Assembly (NCBI RefSeq): GCF_002885975.1 | Contig: NZ_POSP01000001.1 | Span: 186,001-250,000, forward strand | Length of the DNA stretch: 64,000 nucleotides | DNA from: Paucibacter aquatile | GTDB taxonomy: Bacteria > Pseudomonadota > Gammaproteobacteria > Burkholderiales > Burkholderiaceae_C | Direction: 5' to 3' | Shown here: positions 1 through 7,807 of the stretch, piece after piece | Numbering within the stretch: the stretch's first letter is position 1 | How the letters are laid out: each line of letters starts with the position of its first letter | The notes under the pieces: model-generated | What the model was told of the DNA's origin: nothing | The model's input: the letters and a program-made list of their open reading frames with translations, nothing else | The model's database searches: none | Made by a program: the position numbers and the translations under genes

Positions 1-34
1 ACCCGGCCGCCCGGCAAAACTTGCAGCCCGGGCT

Positions 35-62
35 CTTGAAGCCCCGGGCTGCGTCCCCACAT
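35..62 (+). promoter_or_regulatory. Putative sigma-32 (RpoH) heat-shock promoter of htpG
   Basis: CTTGAA at 35-40 is followed after 14 bases by CCCCACAT at 55-62. This closely resembles the sigma-32 consensus (CTTGAA, 11-16 bases, CCCCATnT). It lies about 90 bases upstream of htpG, a classic heat-shock gene. The -35 element sits in the loop of a perfect 10-bp inverted repeat (GCAGCCCGGG at 23-32, CCCGGGCTGC at 43-52), which could be the terminator of an upstream gene outside the window or a repressor site. Confidence 0.6.
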
Positions 63-148
63 CCCGCTCACCAGCGCGGGCGGCAAGCCGTTCCGCGCCC
101 ATCGTCTTTTTGTTTGTCTTTTGTTTTTCAAAGATCCACGGGCACGCC

Positions 149-2032
149 ATGACACAAAAACAAACCCATGCCTTCCAGGCCGAGGTCAAGCAGATCCTGC
201 ACCTCGTCACCCATTCGCTGTATTCCAACAAGGAGATCTTCCTGCGCGAGCTGGTCTCCAATGCCTCGGACGCCTGCGACAAGCTGCGCTTCGAGGCGCT
301 GGACCATGCCGAGCTCTTCGAGGACACGCCGAACCTGGAAGTTCGGGTCTCGTTTGACGAGGCTGCCCGCACCGTCACCATCAGCGACAACGGCATCGGC
401 ATGAGCGCCGAGGAAGCCATCGCCCACCTGGGCACCATCGCCAAGAGTGGCACGCGCGAGTTCATGGCCAAGCTGGAGGGCGACCAGAAGAAGGATGCCA
501 ACCTGATCGGCCAGTTCGGCGTGGGCTTCTACTCGGGCTTCATCGTCGCCGACCGCATCACCGTCGAAACCCGTCGCGCCGGCCTGAAGGCCGAAGAGGG
601 CGTGCGCTGGACGTCGGAAGGCACGGGCGACTACGAGGTGGAGACCGTCACCAAGGCCGGCCGCGGCACCGATGTGATCCTGCATCTGCGCGAGGGCGAG
701 GATGAGTTCCTCAAGACCTGGCGCCTGAAGTCGGTCATCAGCAAGTACTCCGACCACATCTCCCTGCCCATCCTGATGAGGAAGGAAGAGTGGGACGCCG
801 AGGCCGCCAAACAGGTGCTCAAGGACGAGTGGGAGTCGGTCAACAAGGCCTCGGCCCTGTGGTCGCGCTCCAAGAGCGAGATCACGCAAGAGCAGTACGA
901 CGAGTTCTACAAGCAGATCAGCTACGACACCGAGGCGCCGCTGGCCCACACCCACAACCGCGTGGAAGGCCGCAGCGAGTACACCCAGCTGCTCTACATC
1001 CCCAAGAAGGCGCCGTTTGACCTGTGGAACCGCGACAAGCGCGGTGGCGTCAAGCTCTACGTCAAGCGCGTCTTCATCATGGATGACGCCGAGGCGTTGA
1101 TGCCGGTCTATCTGCGCTTCGTCAAGGGCGTGATCGACTCGGCCGACCTGCCGCTCAACGTCAGCCGTGAGCTGCTGCAGGAAAGCCGCGATGTGAAGGC
1201 CATCCGCGAGGGTTCGACCAAGCGTGTGCTGGGCATGCTGGAATCGCTGGCCGACAGCGAGGATGCAGCCGATCGCGCCAAGTACGCCGATTTCTGGAAG
1301 GACTTCGGCCAGGTGCTCAAGGAAGGCATCGGCGAAGACCACCAGAACCAGGAGCGCCTGGCCAAGCTGCTGCGCTTCGCCTCCACCCAGGCCGACGAAG
1401 GCGTGTCCCTGGCCGACTACCTGAAGCGCGCCAAGGAAGACCAGGAGGCGATTTACTACATCACCGCCGACAGCTTGAGCGCCGCCAAGAACAGCCCGCA
1501 GCTGGAGATCTTCCGCAAGAAGGGCATCGAGGTGCTGCTGCTGACCGATCGTGTGGACGAGTGGATGCTCTCCCACCTGTTCGAGTTCGAAGGCAAGCCG
1601 CTGCAATCGGTGGCCAAGGGCGCCATCGACCTGGGCAAGTTGCAGGACGAAGAGGAAAAGAAGAAGGCCGAGGAAGCCGCCGAAACCTTCAAGCCCCTGC
1701 TGGACCGCCTGAAGGAAGCGCTGAAGGCCCGTGCCAAGGATGTGCGCGTGTCCACCCGTCTGGTCGATTCGCCCGCCTGCATCGTGGTGGAAGAGGGCGA
1801 TATGAGCGGCCATCTGGCCCGCCTGCTCAAGCAAGCCGGTCAAGCCGCGCCCACCTCGCTGCCGACCCTGGAGATCAACGCCGAGCACGTCCTGATCAAG
1901 AAGCTGGACGGCGCCGCCCAGTTCGACGATCTGGCCCAGGTGATCTTCGACCAGGCCGTGCTGGCCGAGGGCGGTCATCTGGAGGACCCGGCCGCTTACG
2001 TGCGTCGTGTCAACGCCATGCTCTTGGGCTGA
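149..2032 (+). CDS. htpG: Molecular chaperone HtpG (Hsp90 family)
   Basis: ATP-dependent cytosolic chaperone that helps late folding and remodelling of client proteins, working as a homodimer. The 627-residue length is normal for bacterial HtpG. The GHKL ATPase domain shows the catalytic Glu34 and Asn38 in ELVSNASDA, the DNGIGM loop at 80-85 and GQFGVGF at 121-127. The middle domain and the C-terminal dimerisation domain follow, and the eukaryotic MEEVD tail is absent, as expected. I chose the ATG at 149 because the upstream in-frame TTG would add a 13-residue extension not typical of the family. The spacer before the ATG has no good Shine-Dalgarno. A sigma-32-like promoter lies upstream and an intrinsic terminator follows. 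Confidence 0.97.
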   Translation: MTQKQTHAFQAEVKQILHLVTHSLYSNKEIFLRELVSNASDACDKLRFEALDHAELFEDTPNLEVRVSFDEAARTVTISDNGIGMSAEEAIAHLGTIAKSGTREFMAKLEGDQKKDANLIGQFGVGFYSGFIVADRITVETRRAGLKAEEGVRWTSEGTGDYEVETVTKAGRGTDVILHLREGEDEFLKTWRLKSVISKYSDHISLPILMRKEEWDAEAAKQVLKDEWESVNKASALWSRSKSEITQEQYDEFYKQISYDTEAPLAHTHNRVEGRSEYTQLLYIPKKAPFDLWNRDKRGGVKLYVKRVFIMDDAEALMPVYLRFVKGVIDSADLPLNVSRELLQESRDVKAIREGSTKRVLGMLESLADSEDAADRAKYADFWKDFGQVLKEGIGEDHQNQERLAKLLRFASTQADEGVSLADYLKRAKEDQEAIYYITADSLSAAKNSPQLEIFRKKGIEVLLLTDRVDEWMLSHLFEFEGKPLQSVAKGAIDLGKLQDEEEKKKAEEAAETFKPLLDRLKEALKARAKDVRVSTRLVDSPACIVVEEGDMSGHLARLLKQAGQAAPTSLPTLEINAEHVLIKKLDGAAQFDDLAQVIFDQAVLAEGGHLEDPAAYVRRVNAMLLG

Positions 2033-2057
2033 TGTTTCCTCAACGTCCTGCTCGATG

Positions 2058-2086
2058 AAAAAAGCCCGCCATCTGGCGGGCTTTTT
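2058..2086. terminator. Bidirectional intrinsic terminator between htpG and the PEP-CTERM gene
   Basis: AAAGCCCGCC and GGCGGGCTTT form a long stem with a 4-base loop, with A and T runs on both sides. It can therefore end transcription of the convergent genes in both directions. Confidence 0.85.
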
Positions 2087-2102
2087 CATGCGGAGCGCGC
2101 GC

Positions 2103-2765
2103 TCAGACTGAGCGGCGACGGCCGGCGCAAACGCCCAGCAAGGCCAGGGCCACCAGCGACAGCGTCGCGGGCTCTGGCACGTGGTTGGATGCGGGGGCAG
2201 CGCCAGTCAAGGAGATCGAATCGACTCCAAAGTCGTTGCCGTAGCCCCAGTCGAGCCAGCCGCCGCCTTGGTAGTAGCCCGACAGTTGGTATTCGTTCTT
2301 CAGTGTGATTTGAGCTGTTGTGGCAGCGCCAGAATTCCAGCTCAAGCTGATTAGGTTCCAGCCGCCTGTGGCAGCCTTGACGATGCCACCGACATTGCTG
2401 CCGTTGATCTGCGCTTGGATGGGCACGTTGTAGGGTGCATAGCCTGCGTAGTCGTCCTGCACGTAGAACTGGAGCGTGTAATCGCTGTTGGCGGCAATGT
2501 CGAAGACGGAGCTGATGAAGAAGCGATGGTCGGGTTCCGGGCCTGTGCGGGTGCCCAGGTTGAAGTAGGCGCCACTCTGCCCGCCGGAGCCGACAACGCA
2601 ATTGCCTTGGCCTTGGCAGTCCGACCAGTAGGCATCACCGCGAGTCCAGCCGTTGAAACCGTTGTCAAAGCCTTCGCTATAGACAACGCCAGCTTGTGCG
2701 CCACCGGTGAAGAGGCCCCCAACGAAGGCCAGAGTCATGGCGCTGAAGAGTTTTTTGGATTGCAT
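2103..2765 (-). CDS. PEP-CTERM sorting domain-containing secreted protein
   Basis: Predicted exported protein of 220 residues. It begins with a signal peptide (MQSKKLF, hydrophobic stretch, GGAQA cleavage site near residue 25) and ends with the PEP-CTERM signal: VPEP at about 196, a hydrophobic helix, then an arginine cluster (AGRRR). Exosortase recognises this type of tail and removes it during export to the surface or matrix. The central part, rich in Gly, Asn, Tyr and Trp, resembles a beta-sandwich carbohydrate-binding fold, but I cannot name a domain. Cys pairs are few. I placed the start at the signal-peptide Met, since the longer frame to 2879 adds an unlikely N-terminus. An FNR-like box lies upstream. 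No exosortase or EPS genes are in the window. Confidence 0.85.
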   Translation of the reverse strand: MQSKKLFSAMTLAFVGGLFTGGAQAGVVYSEGFDNGFNGWTRGDAYWSDCQGQGNCVVGSGGQSGAYFNLGTRTGPEPDHRFFISSVFDIAANSDYTLQFYVQDDYAGYAPYNVPIQAQINGSNVGGIVKAATGGWNLISLSWNSGAATTAQITLKNEYQLSGYYQGGGWLDWGYGNDFGVDSISLTGAAPASNHVPEPATLSLVALALLGVCAGRRRSV

Positions 2766-2902
2766 AAGTTGCTCATTCAAAGAGGTTTGAACCAGAACCC
2801 GACAGCTCAGCGCCACGTCCCGCGCAGCGCCTGAGCGCTGGCTTGACATGGCCTCCGTTCCATGGGGAGAAGGCAACATTCAGTTACAAGTTCCGTGCCA
2901 GC

Positions 2903-2916
2903 TTGATACAGCTCAA
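2903..2916 (-). promoter_or_regulatory. Possible FNR/Anr-type operator upstream of the PEP-CTERM gene
   Basis: TTGATACAGCTCAA matches the FNR half-site pattern TTGAT-N4-ATCAA at nine of ten positions. It also sits inside a wider CTTGAT...ATCAAG inverted repeat. It lies about 140 bases upstream of the start codon in a 252-base intergenic region, with a weak -10-like TAACTG (minus strand, 2881-2886) nearby. This is pattern matching only. Confidence 0.35.
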
Positions 2917-3017
2917 TGAATCAAGGAGTTAGGGCCCGGAGCTTGTTGGGCTGCGGGATTCTGTAAAGCTGACCGACAGATCCTGGATGCCAGGGGGCTC
3001 GAAAGACGCGCACCTTC

Positions 3018-4091
3018 CTAGCGGAAACCCTCATCGAACTGAACCCCGCCTTCATCGAGGAAGTCATCCACGGGGCGTTCGTCCTTGGGCGTCATGGCCT
3101 CCAGTTGCTCGCCCAGTTTGGCGACCTGGTCATGCCAGTAGTTGGACGTACCGAACCAGGGGAAGGCGAGCGGAAAGGCCGGGTCGTTCCAGCGTTTGGC
3201 CAGCCAGGCGCTGTGGTGAATCATGCGCAGGGTGCGCAGCGGTTCGATCAGGCGCAGTTCGCGGCGGTCGAACTCGGCCACCGTCTCGTAACCGTCCAGC
3301 ACCCAGGAAAGCTGCTGGCGCGCCGCCACTTCGTCGCCGGAGAGCAGCATCCACAAGTCCTGCACCGCCGGGCCGGTGACGGCGTCGTCCAGGTCCACAA
3401 AATGCGGCCCATGGTCGGGCGTCCAGAGGATGTTGCCGGGGTGGCAGTCGCCGTGCAGGCGCAGCACCTTCAGCTCCGGGATGCTGTCGAAGATGTGCTG
3501 GATGCGGCTCAGGCAGGCCTGCACCACCGCGTCCCAGGCGGGGAAGACTTCGATGGGCACGCAGTCCAGGGCGACCAGCAGATCGCGGGCCATGCGGCCG
3601 GGCTCGGCACCGGCCCAGCGCAGGCGGTGCTCGAAAGGGCGCTGCCGGCCGACCGTGTGCAACCGGGCCAGCAGGCGGCCGATCCAGCGCAGCACCTCAG
3701 GGTCTTCCAGCTCGGGCGCCCGCCCACCTTGGCGCGGGGTGACGGCAAAGCGCTGGTCGCCGAAATGCGCCAGCGTCGCCGGTGTGCCGGCCAGGTGCAG
3801 CTGGCCCTTGATGTCTTGCAGCGCCCAGGGCGCGGCCACGGGCACCTCGGCCTCGGCCAGCTCGCGCGCGAACTGGTGCTCTTCGAGGATCTGCGCGTCG
3901 CTCCAGCGCCCGGGCCGGTAGAACTTGGCCACCGCAATGCGCCCATCCTCCAGGTGCAGCTGCAGCACCCGGTTCTCGTAGGAGTTCAGCTGCAGCATGC
4001 GGCCGTCGCCGTAGAGGCCGGCGGCGTCCAGCGCATCCAGCATGAATTCGGGGGTCAGGGAGCCGAAGCTGCGGTCCAGGTCTGGGTTCAT
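3018..4091 (-). CDS. srkA: SrkA/YihE-type stress-response serine/threonine kinase
   Basis: Cytosolic kinase with the aminoglycoside-phosphotransferase/choline-kinase fold. SrkA in E. coli counteracts Cpx- and MazF-linked cell death. The protein has 357 residues, slightly longer than the 328 of E. coli. Key motifs are visible: the Brenner-type catalytic segment HGDCHPGNILW and the metal-binding DLDDAVTGP about 15 residues later. The N-terminus (LTPEFMLDALDAAGLYGDGRMLQLNSYENRVLQL) is typical of the family. The gene follows the DUF2726 gene on the same strand but is separated from it by a strong terminator hairpin just before the start codon, so it probably has its own promoter or depends on read-through. 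Confidence 0.9.
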   Translation of the reverse strand: MNPDLDRSFGSLTPEFMLDALDAAGLYGDGRMLQLNSYENRVLQLHLEDGRIAVAKFYRPGRWSDAQILEEHQFARELAEAEVPVAAPWALQDIKGQLHLAGTPATLAHFGDQRFAVTPRQGGRAPELEDPEVLRWIGRLLARLHTVGRQRPFEHRLRWAGAEPGRMARDLLVALDCVPIEVFPAWDAVVQACLSRIQHIFDSIPELKVLRLHGDCHPGNILWTPDHGPHFVDLDDAVTGPAVQDLWMLLSGDEVAARQQLSWVLDGYETVAEFDRRELRLIEPLRTLRMIHHSAWLAKRWNDPAFPLAFPWFGTSNYWHDQVAKLGEQLEAMTPKDERPVDDFLDEGGVQFDEGFR

Positions 4092-4100
4092 GGGTGGGGA

Positions 4101-4141
4101 AAAGAAAAAGCGGCGCCGGACCTCGTTCGGTCCGGCGCCGC
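4101..4141 (-). terminator. Strong intrinsic terminator downstream of the DUF2726 gene
   Basis: A perfect 13-bp stem (GCGGCGCCGGACC at 4110-4122, its complement at 4129-4141) with a 6-base loop. On the minus strand it is followed by TTTTTCTTTT, which runs almost into the srkA start codon at 4091. It ends the DUF2726 transcript, or acts as an attenuator in front of srkA. Confidence 0.8.
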
Positions 4142-4203
4142 AGTATCGCCTGGGCGCTGTTGGGGCTGTGGGGGCTGAGGCTTTGGCCGAAGGGCCTGCG
4201 CCT

Positions 4204-5037
4204 TCAGCGGGGCAGCCGGCCGCCGTAGCGCGGCGAGTCGACCACCAGGCCGACGATGTCGTTGGGCGCCTCGTCCGGGTATTGCGCGTCGGCGTTCAGC
4301 GGCTCACCGAAAGGCACCGAGTTCTGGAAGGCCGGGCCGCCACGGTGGCTGCTGTGTCCGCGGGGCGGGGCATCGACCATGCCGTTGTTGTCGAAGCGGC
4401 TGTCGGGCGCGAAGAAGGAGTCGTGGAACACGGCCGAGTCTTGCCACAAGCCTTTGCGGCTGGCGCGGCGCGGGGTGCTGCCGTTGAGGCTGGGGCGCGA
4501 GGGCGACACAGCGCCAGGCATTGGCGCGGCCTGCGGGCCACGCGAGTTGCTGTTGCTGAAGGGCACCAGGAGTTGCAGCTCGGCCGCGCTGGGCAGGTTG
4601 TCGATGGCGCAGCGCAGGTAGCGCACGCGGCAGGCGCCCAGCACCGACTGCTTGATCTGCAGGCCGCGGCCCGAAATGCCGCGTTCGCTGTCCAGGTCGA
4701 CGGCCGCCAGCACGCGGCCGTTGGGGCTGCAGATGGCGAAGGTGACGTTGATGGCGCCCAGCAGGTCGAACCAGTAGCGCACTTCCTGCGCCTCGGTCGG
4801 CTGGCAAAAGCGCACCAGGGGCAGCTTGGACAGGATCACATGGTGGGGCAGGGCTTCCTTGAGCAGGCGGTAGACGCGCCGCTCATCGCTGCTGAACACC
4901 GGCCGGGCCGTCAGCGACCATTCGGTCGGCAATGGCTTGGTCGGCGGCGCCGAGCGCCGCAGCACCCACAGCAGGGCCAGCGCCAACAGGCCGAAGCCCG
5001 AGGCGAGCGCGATGATCCACGGAATGGTGCTTTGCAT
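4204..5037 (-). CDS. Membrane-anchored DUF2726 domain protein
   Basis: 277 residues with one N-terminal membrane segment (about 7-26, WIIALASGFGLLALALLWVL). A DUF2726-like domain follows (about 45-165), recognised by the pattern RPVFSSDERRVYRLLKEALPHH...ILSKLPLVRF and the later VLAAVDLDSE / KQSVLGACRVRYLRCAIDNLP. DUF2726 is a restriction-endonuclease-like fold of unknown role, often with a C-terminal zinc ribbon. No zinc-binding cysteine set is present here. The last 100 residues are low-complexity, rich in Ser, Arg and Pro, and probably disordered. Function unknown. The start is the ATG directly before the membrane segment. Confidence 0.75.
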   Translation of the reverse strand: MQSTIPWIIALASGFGLLALALLWVLRRSAPPTKPLPTEWSLTARPVFSSDERRVYRLLKEALPHHVILSKLPLVRFCQPTEAQEVRYWFDLLGAINVTFAICSPNGRVLAAVDLDSERGISGRGLQIKQSVLGACRVRYLRCAIDNLPSAAELQLLVPFSNSNSRGPQAAPMPGAVSPSRPSLNGSTPRRASRKGLWQDSAVFHDSFFAPDSRFDNNGMVDAPPRGHSSHRGGPAFQNSVPFGEPLNADAQYPDEAPNDIVGLVVDSPRYGGRLPR

Positions 5038-5255
5038 GCCCTCGACAGCCCCAATGGGTTTGAATTCTTTGCGCCTGTGATCAGGTGCTTATTCACCAAA
5101 TGTAGCGCAGGAAGATGACATGTAACTGGGTGTATCCCCTGGTTCAGGGGCGCCAGTTCGCGGGGTCGGTGGGTGAAGCGAAAGGGTGTGCGAAACGCGA
5201 CTTTCGCTGTTCCTCAGGCGGCGCCGTTCGGGCCGGTGAGCGGCCCTGGCCATGC

Positions 5256-5993
5256 TCAGAGCTTGGCGCCCTTGCCGGCGTCGCCGATCTTGGCCTTGAC
5301 CTCGGCCACGCCATCGAGGATGTCGCCAATCACCCGCACATGGCGCTTGAACTGGAAGTCCAGCTCGGCCAGGTGGCGCTCGATCGCTTCGTCCACATGC
5401 GAGGACACGGTGTCGGGCGGCAGGCGCAGCCAGGCTTCCGATTCCGAGCCATCACGCTCCACGGTCGCGCCGGCATTGCGGGCGATCTTGAGCATGGCGG
5501 CGTTCTCGCTCAAGGCGTGGATGAACAAGGTGTCGATACCGCGGTTGCGGGCATGCAGGGCCGCGCATTCAAACAGTCGCGCGCCAAAACCCCGGCCGCG
5601 CACCTGGCTCAGCACCGAGACGCCGAATTCGGCCATGGCGGCCTTGCCCGGGCGCTGCGGTCGCGGCGCGTAGGCGAGGTGGGCCATGGCCACCAGCTCC
5701 AGTTTGCGGTTGAAGATGCCCAGCACCTCGTCGCGCTCGAAATCCAGCGACATGGCGTAGCGGCTGATCTGCTCGTCCGAAGCGGGGTAGCCGAAGCGCA
5801 GATAGCGGTCGCGCTCGCTCAAGGTCAGCAGATGCTGGGCGATGCGGTGGCGGTGGCGGCGGGCCAGCGAGCGGATGGGCACCCAGCTGGACATGCGGCG
5901 CAAGGCGGCGACCGGATTCCAGGCGGATGATTCCTCGGCGGCGGCGGGCGCGGTCTTCAGATCCTTGTCGGTGCTGTCAACGTCGGGTTTCAT
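5256..5993 (-). CDS. GNAT-family N-acetyltransferase
   Basis: 245-residue predicted acetyl-CoA-dependent acyltransferase. The acetyl-CoA binding loop is seen as VLSQVRGRGFGARLFE, preceded by the beta-strand segment AEFGVSVL and followed by IDTLFIHALSENAAMLKIARNAGA, the usual end of the fold. There is an N-terminal extension of about 50 residues and a helical C-terminal tail (VDEAIERHLAELDFQFKRHVRVIGDILDGVAEV). The substrate cannot be told from sequence. It is transcribed away from rplM, with the shared upstream region between them. Confidence 0.82.
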   Translation of the reverse strand: MKPDVDSTDKDLKTAPAAAEESSAWNPVAALRRMSSWVPIRSLARRHRHRIAQHLLTLSERDRYLRFGYPASDEQISRYAMSLDFERDEVLGIFNRKLELVAMAHLAYAPRPQRPGKAAMAEFGVSVLSQVRGRGFGARLFECAALHARNRGIDTLFIHALSENAAMLKIARNAGATVERDGSESEAWLRLPPDTVSSHVDEAIERHLAELDFQFKRHVRVIGDILDGVAEVKAKIGDAGKGAKL

Positions 5994-6303
5994 GGCTGGA
6001 CCCTGGGGATCGTACGTAATAACCCGGATGGTAACCCGGGATCTGGCAGCCCGCCTCCCCTTGATCGGTGGATCAGCCTTTCCTTTTTGGGTCAGCTGCT
6101 GCTACAATCGTGGGCTTCCCCTGATTTGGCTGTGGGGAAGAAACCCATGCGCCTTGTGTGAGAGGTCGCGAGATGCGTTCAGGCTTGGAGGCAGCTTCAG
6201 GCCGGCAGCATCCCGATAAGCGGCACCGAATGTAGCGCGTGTGGGTATGAATCAGCCATCCGACCGCCGGGCAGATGTTCTGCCGGGCATTCGAAAGAAA
6301 CTC
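5994..6303 (+). promoter_or_regulatory. Intergenic region with rplM-rpsI promoter and leader
   Basis: This 310-base stretch separates the GNAT gene from rplM. A TACAAT -10 hexamer is at 6103-6108, with a weak -35 candidate (TTTCCT at 6080-6085, 17-base spacer). That would give an unusually long leader of about 190 bases before the rplM ATG. A hairpin lies 18 bases before that ATG: CCGGGCAGA at 6267-6275 pairs with TCTGCCGG at 6279-6286 with one bulged G. It is a plausible ribosomal-protein leader structure. No open reading frame in the region is convincing. Confidence 0.45.
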
Positions 6304-6732
6304 ATGAAGACCTTCAGCGCCAAGCCGGCAGAAGTGACGCACGAGTGGTTTGTGATTGACGCCACCGACAAGGTGCTCGGACGTGTTGCCAGCGAAGTGG
6401 CACTCCGTTTGCGCGGCAAGCACAAGGCCATTTACACGCCTCACGTGGACACCGGCGATTTCATCGTCATCATCAACGCAGACAAGCTGCGCGTCACTGG
6501 CAACAAGGCCAATGACAAGGTGTACTACCGTCACTCGGGTTTCCCGGGCGGTATCTACGCCACCAAGTTCAAGGACATGCAAGCCAAGCACCCGGGCCGC
6601 GCCCTGGAGAAGGCTGTCAAGGGCATGCTGCCCAAGGGTCCTCTGGGCTACGCCATGGTGAAGAAGCTGAAGGTCTATGCCGGTGACACCCACCCGCACG
6701 CCGCTCAGCAGCCCAAGGCTCTCGAAATCTAA
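6304..6732 (+). CDS. rplM: 50S ribosomal protein L13
   Basis: Structural protein of the large ribosomal subunit, one of the early assembly proteins binding 23S rRNA. The 142-residue length equals that of E. coli L13. Typical segments are WFVIDATDKVLGRVASEVALRLRGKHKAIYTPH and the conserved GMLPKGPLGY near the C-terminus. I chose the ATG at 6304 (GAAAG six bases upstream) over the in-frame GTG at 6241, which would add 21 atypical residues. It is followed after nine bases by rpsI in the usual two-gene operon, and L13 is known in E. coli to control its own mRNA. Confidence 0.97.
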   Translation: MKTFSAKPAEVTHEWFVIDATDKVLGRVASEVALRLRGKHKAIYTPHVDTGDFIVIINADKLRVTGNKANDKVYYRHSGFPGGIYATKFKDMQAKHPGRALEKAVKGMLPKGPLGYAMVKKLKVYAGDTHPHAAQQPKALEI

Positions 6733-6741
6733 GGAGCGGTG

Positions 6742-7134
6742 ATGATCGGAAACTGGAACTATGGTACCGGCCGCCGCAAGTCGTCGGTCGCACGTGTCTT
6801 CATCAAGAAGGGCACGGGCCAAATCGTCGTCAACGGCAAGCCTGTCGAGAACTACTTCGGCCGTCAAACCTCGATCATGATTGCCAAGCAGCCCCTGCTG
6901 CTGACCAACCATGGCGAAACCTTTGACATCAAGGTCAACGTTCACGGTGGTGGTGAGTCGGGTCAAGCCGGTGCTGTGCGCCACGGCATCACCCGCGCTC
7001 TGATCGACTACGACGCGACCCTGAAGCCCGAACTGAGCCGCGCCGGCTTCGTCACGCGTGATGCGCGTGAAGTCGAGCGTAAGAAGGTCGGTCTGCACGG
7101 TGCTCGTCGCCGGAAGCAGTTCAGCAAGCGCTGA
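6742..7134 (+). CDS. rpsI: 30S ribosomal protein S9
   Basis: Small-subunit ribosomal protein whose C-terminal tail reaches the P-site tRNA. The 130 residues match E. coli S9 in length. The protein starts with GTGRRKSSVARVFIKKG and ends with the basic tail GLHGARRRKQFSKR, whose last Arg is the tRNA-contacting residue. A GTG at 6739 and an ATG at 6742 are both in frame. AAGGAG at 6731-6736 sits at a better distance from the ATG. It is the second gene of the rplM-rpsI operon and is closed by an intrinsic terminator. Confidence 0.97.
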   Translation: MIGNWNYGTGRRKSSVARVFIKKGTGQIVVNGKPVENYFGRQTSIMIAKQPLLLTNHGETFDIKVNVHGGGESGQAGAVRHGITRALIDYDATLKPELSRAGFVTRDAREVERKKVGLHGARRRKQFSKR

Positions 7135-7177
7135 TCGACTCTCAGATGGGCTGGCTTTCGAGCGGGCTCATCACACA

Positions 7178-7209
7178 ACAAGGCCGCTTTTCAGCGGCCT
7201 TGTTTGTTT
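7178..7209 (+). terminator. Intrinsic terminator of rplM-rpsI
   Basis: ACAAGGCCGCT at 7178-7188 and AGCGGCCTTGT at 7193-7203 form a perfect 11-bp stem with a TTTC loop, followed by TTGTTTC. Confidence 0.85.
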
Positions 7210-7349
7210 CTGGAAGAGATAGAGAAGACCCCAGTGTTGCGCCCTGGCGCGATTGCCTGCACCTGGCATGGGGTCTTGCTGCCGCGACCGCGGTCCCGCA
7301 GGCTTTTGCATGGACAATGCGGCGTATAACGCCAACATCAGGAATACAC

Positions 7350-7724
7350 ATGAGCGCAGTGCTTGAAAATCCCGCCACCGGTGCCGACGAGATGCCCGTG
7401 CCGCTGGTCTTCACCGACAGCGCGGCCGAAAAGGTGCGCGATCTGGTGGCCGAGGAAGGCAACCCCGATCTGAAGCTGCGCGTGTTTGTGCAAGGCGGTG
7501 GCTGCTCGGGCTTCCAGTACGGTTTCACCTTCGATGAAGCCGTCAATGAAGACGACACCCAGATGAACAAGAACGGCGTGACGCTCTTGATCGACGCCAT
7601 GAGCCTGCAATACTTGGTTGGTGCCGAGATCGACTACAAGGAAGATCTGCAAGGCGCGCAGTTCGTGATCAAGAACCCGAACGCGACCACCACCTGCGGC
7701 TGCGGTTCCAGCTTCTCGGTCTGA
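7350..7724 (+). CDS. erpA: Iron-sulfur cluster insertion protein ErpA (A-type carrier)
   Basis: Small cytosolic carrier that receives Fe-S clusters from the Isc machinery and delivers them to apo-enzymes, for example in isoprenoid synthesis. It has 124 residues. The three conserved cluster-binding cysteines are Cys52 (GGGCSGFQYGF) and Cys116 and Cys118 (TTCGCGSSF) at the C-terminus. The ATG at 7350 is preceded by CAGGA. The frame stays open upstream to 7146, but that stretch contains the rpsI terminator and the erpA promoter region. It is the conserved neighbour of rplM-rpsI in Burkholderiales, with its own terminator. Confidence 0.95.
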   Translation: MSAVLENPATGADEMPVPLVFTDSAAEKVRDLVAEEGNPDLKLRVFVQGGGCSGFQYGFTFDEAVNEDDTQMNKNGVTLLIDAMSLQYLVGAEIDYKEDLQGAQFVIKNPNATTTCGCGSSFSV

Positions 7725-7751
7725 TCGACGTGCGCGCGTATCGCGCAAGAT

Positions 7752-7777
7752 AAAAGCCGCCTTCGAGGCGGCTTTTT
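7752..7777 (+). terminator. Intrinsic terminator of erpA
   Basis: AAGCCGCC, a 5-base loop and GGCGGCTT followed by T residues. The upstream A run makes it usable on the minus strand as well, where anmK ends 31 bases away. Confidence 0.85.
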
Positions 7778-7807
7778 CATGGGCGCTTTCCTGGGCTTGA
7801 GCCGGGA

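Noticed and set aside
128..2089. Long open frame antisense to htpG (about 650 codons)
   Set aside because: Third-position G/C bias of a real gene opens the opposite frame; the translation has no recognisable domain, while the plus strand encodes full-length HtpG.
7306..7330. sigma-70 promoter TTGCAT with TATAAC for erpA
   Set aside because: The spacer is only 13 bases; TATAAC alone is plausible as a -10, but no matching -35 was found.
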